This document shows positions 63,660 through 64,000 of a stretch of DNA of 64,000 nucleotides, one piece after another. The stretch comes from Lactobacillus intestinalis (GTDB lineage Bacteria > Bacillota > Bacilli > Lactobacillales > Lactobacillaceae): contig NZ_CP072983.1 in NCBI RefSeq assembly GCF_024397795.1, positions 1,635,755 to 1,699,754 of the forward strand, given 5' to 3'. The stretch's first letter is position 1; the number at the start of each line of letters is the position of its first letter. Made by a program: the position numbers and the translations under genes. Under the pieces are notes generated by a model. That model was not told the DNA's origin. It saw only the letters and a program-made list of their open reading frames with translations, and searched no databases.

Positions 63660-63950
63660 GAAAAAATATGTGGATAAATTTAAACCTGATTTTTACCTTG
63701 AAAATTATTCACAGACTATTCCCCAATGTTTTACACAATTAACAGCCTGTTGAAAAACATATTCACAGCATGTGGATACTTACTTAAAATTAATAAAAAT
63801 CCTGCATCGCTTAGGTATTTTTTATTCGCAATAGCCCCTGTAGATAACGTACCGTGTTAAAATAAAAATAGTTAATCTGTGGATTAGTTATTAAACATTT
63901 TCCACACCCTGTGAATTTGGGAATAACTTTTTTCACTTGTGGAAAACCTA
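63660..63950. other. oriC: oriC region: DnaA-box cluster upstream of dnaA
   Basis: DnaA boxes (TTATCCACA consensus) at 63669 (TGTGGATAA, perfect), 63705 (TTATTCACA), 63759 (ATATTCACA), 63771 (TGTGGATAC), 63878 (TGTGGATTA), 63898 (TTTTCCACA), 63910 (TGTGAATTT) and 63938 (TGTGGAAAA). The stretch between rpmH and the SD TTGGAGGA (63986-63993) is the classical rpmH-dnaA origin. dnaA itself starts just beyond base 64000. Confidence 0.9.
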
Positions 63951-64000
63951 GAAATTAAATGTTAAAATAAATATGCTTTTTACTATTGGAGGAATGTACT

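Noticed and set aside
1..64000. CRISPR arrays, tRNA/rRNA genes, insertion sequences
   Set aside because: No regularly spaced repeats, no cloverleaf or rRNA sequence and no transposase frame could be recognised.

Overview
The window is a low-GC Firmicute chromosome segment, most probably a Lactobacillus sensu stricto of the acidophilus/gasseri/johnsonii/helveticus type. The support is a tandem pair of deoxynucleoside kinases of the L. acidophilus R-26 kind, a helveticin J homologue, a SLAP-type surface protein, a malolactic locus, pyruvate oxidase and several T/U-rich terminators. The species is not resolved. The right end is the replication origin: rpmH, rnpA, yidC, mnmE and mnmG run leftward in the classical order, and 63.6-64.0 kb holds a cluster of DnaA boxes ending in a ribosome binding site that must belong to dnaA just outside the window. 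I saw no tRNA, rRNA, CRISPR array, transposase or intact prophage.

Layout, left to right. 0-2.2 kb: the end of an AgrC-like kinase, its LytTR response regulator, and two related small RNAs that appear to present an anti-Shine-Dalgarno loop. 2.2-10 kb: a CBS protein, a P1B-type metal ATPase, a Na+/H+ antiporter with an attenuator-like leader, a broken DUF4097 gene, a divergent Rgg/ABC-exporter pair and a CPBP protease. 10-17 kb: a DUF218 protein, a MacB-like ABC protein, an aldo/keto reductase, nagB with two NagR-type operators, and two deoxynucleoside kinases. 17-21 kb: a SLAP protein, then a holin-like gene with helveticin J, transcribed divergently from an HTH/ImmA-type pair. 21-30 kb: DUF2207, a sugar transporter, three paralogous NCS2 purine permeases (one under a guanine riboswitch), a MerR/zinc-ribbon regulator, and mazEF between 105-bp direct repeats. 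30-36.5 kb: a T-box-controlled OppA, a copper operon with a cop box, a candidate Fst-like type I toxin-antitoxin locus and a second DUF218 protein. 36.5-48.8 kb: amino acid permease with ornithine-type decarboxylase, an YnbB-type PLP enzyme, a Crp/Fnr regulator with an FNR box, an MFS transporter, and mleS-mleR-mleP. 48.8-54 kb: ClC antiporter, gnd, pyruvate oxidase. 54-58.5 kb: a lactococcin 972-type bacteriocin cassette with an Rgg regulator and a 10-codon ORF between regulator and bacteriocin.

Functionally the region combines acid and redox homeostasis (decarboxylase, malolactic enzyme, ClC, antiporter, pyruvate oxidase), metal export, purine and peptide uptake, and at least two bacteriocin systems with their own regulators. 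Overlaid on the genes are two sets of chromosome-organisation motifs expected near an origin: palindromes matching the Bacillus Noc-binding site, and parS-like palindromes.

The least described parts are the paired small RNAs (1.77-2.16 kb), the short ORF and inverted repeat in the lactococcin 972-like operon (57.55-57.63 kb), the divergent toxin/antitoxin RNA locus (35.03-35.39 kb) and the holin-helveticin/ImmA switch (18.4-20.9 kb). Function calls rest on motif recognition by eye. Starts were moved downstream of the longest ORF wherever a good Shine-Dalgarno (SD) sequence demanded it.
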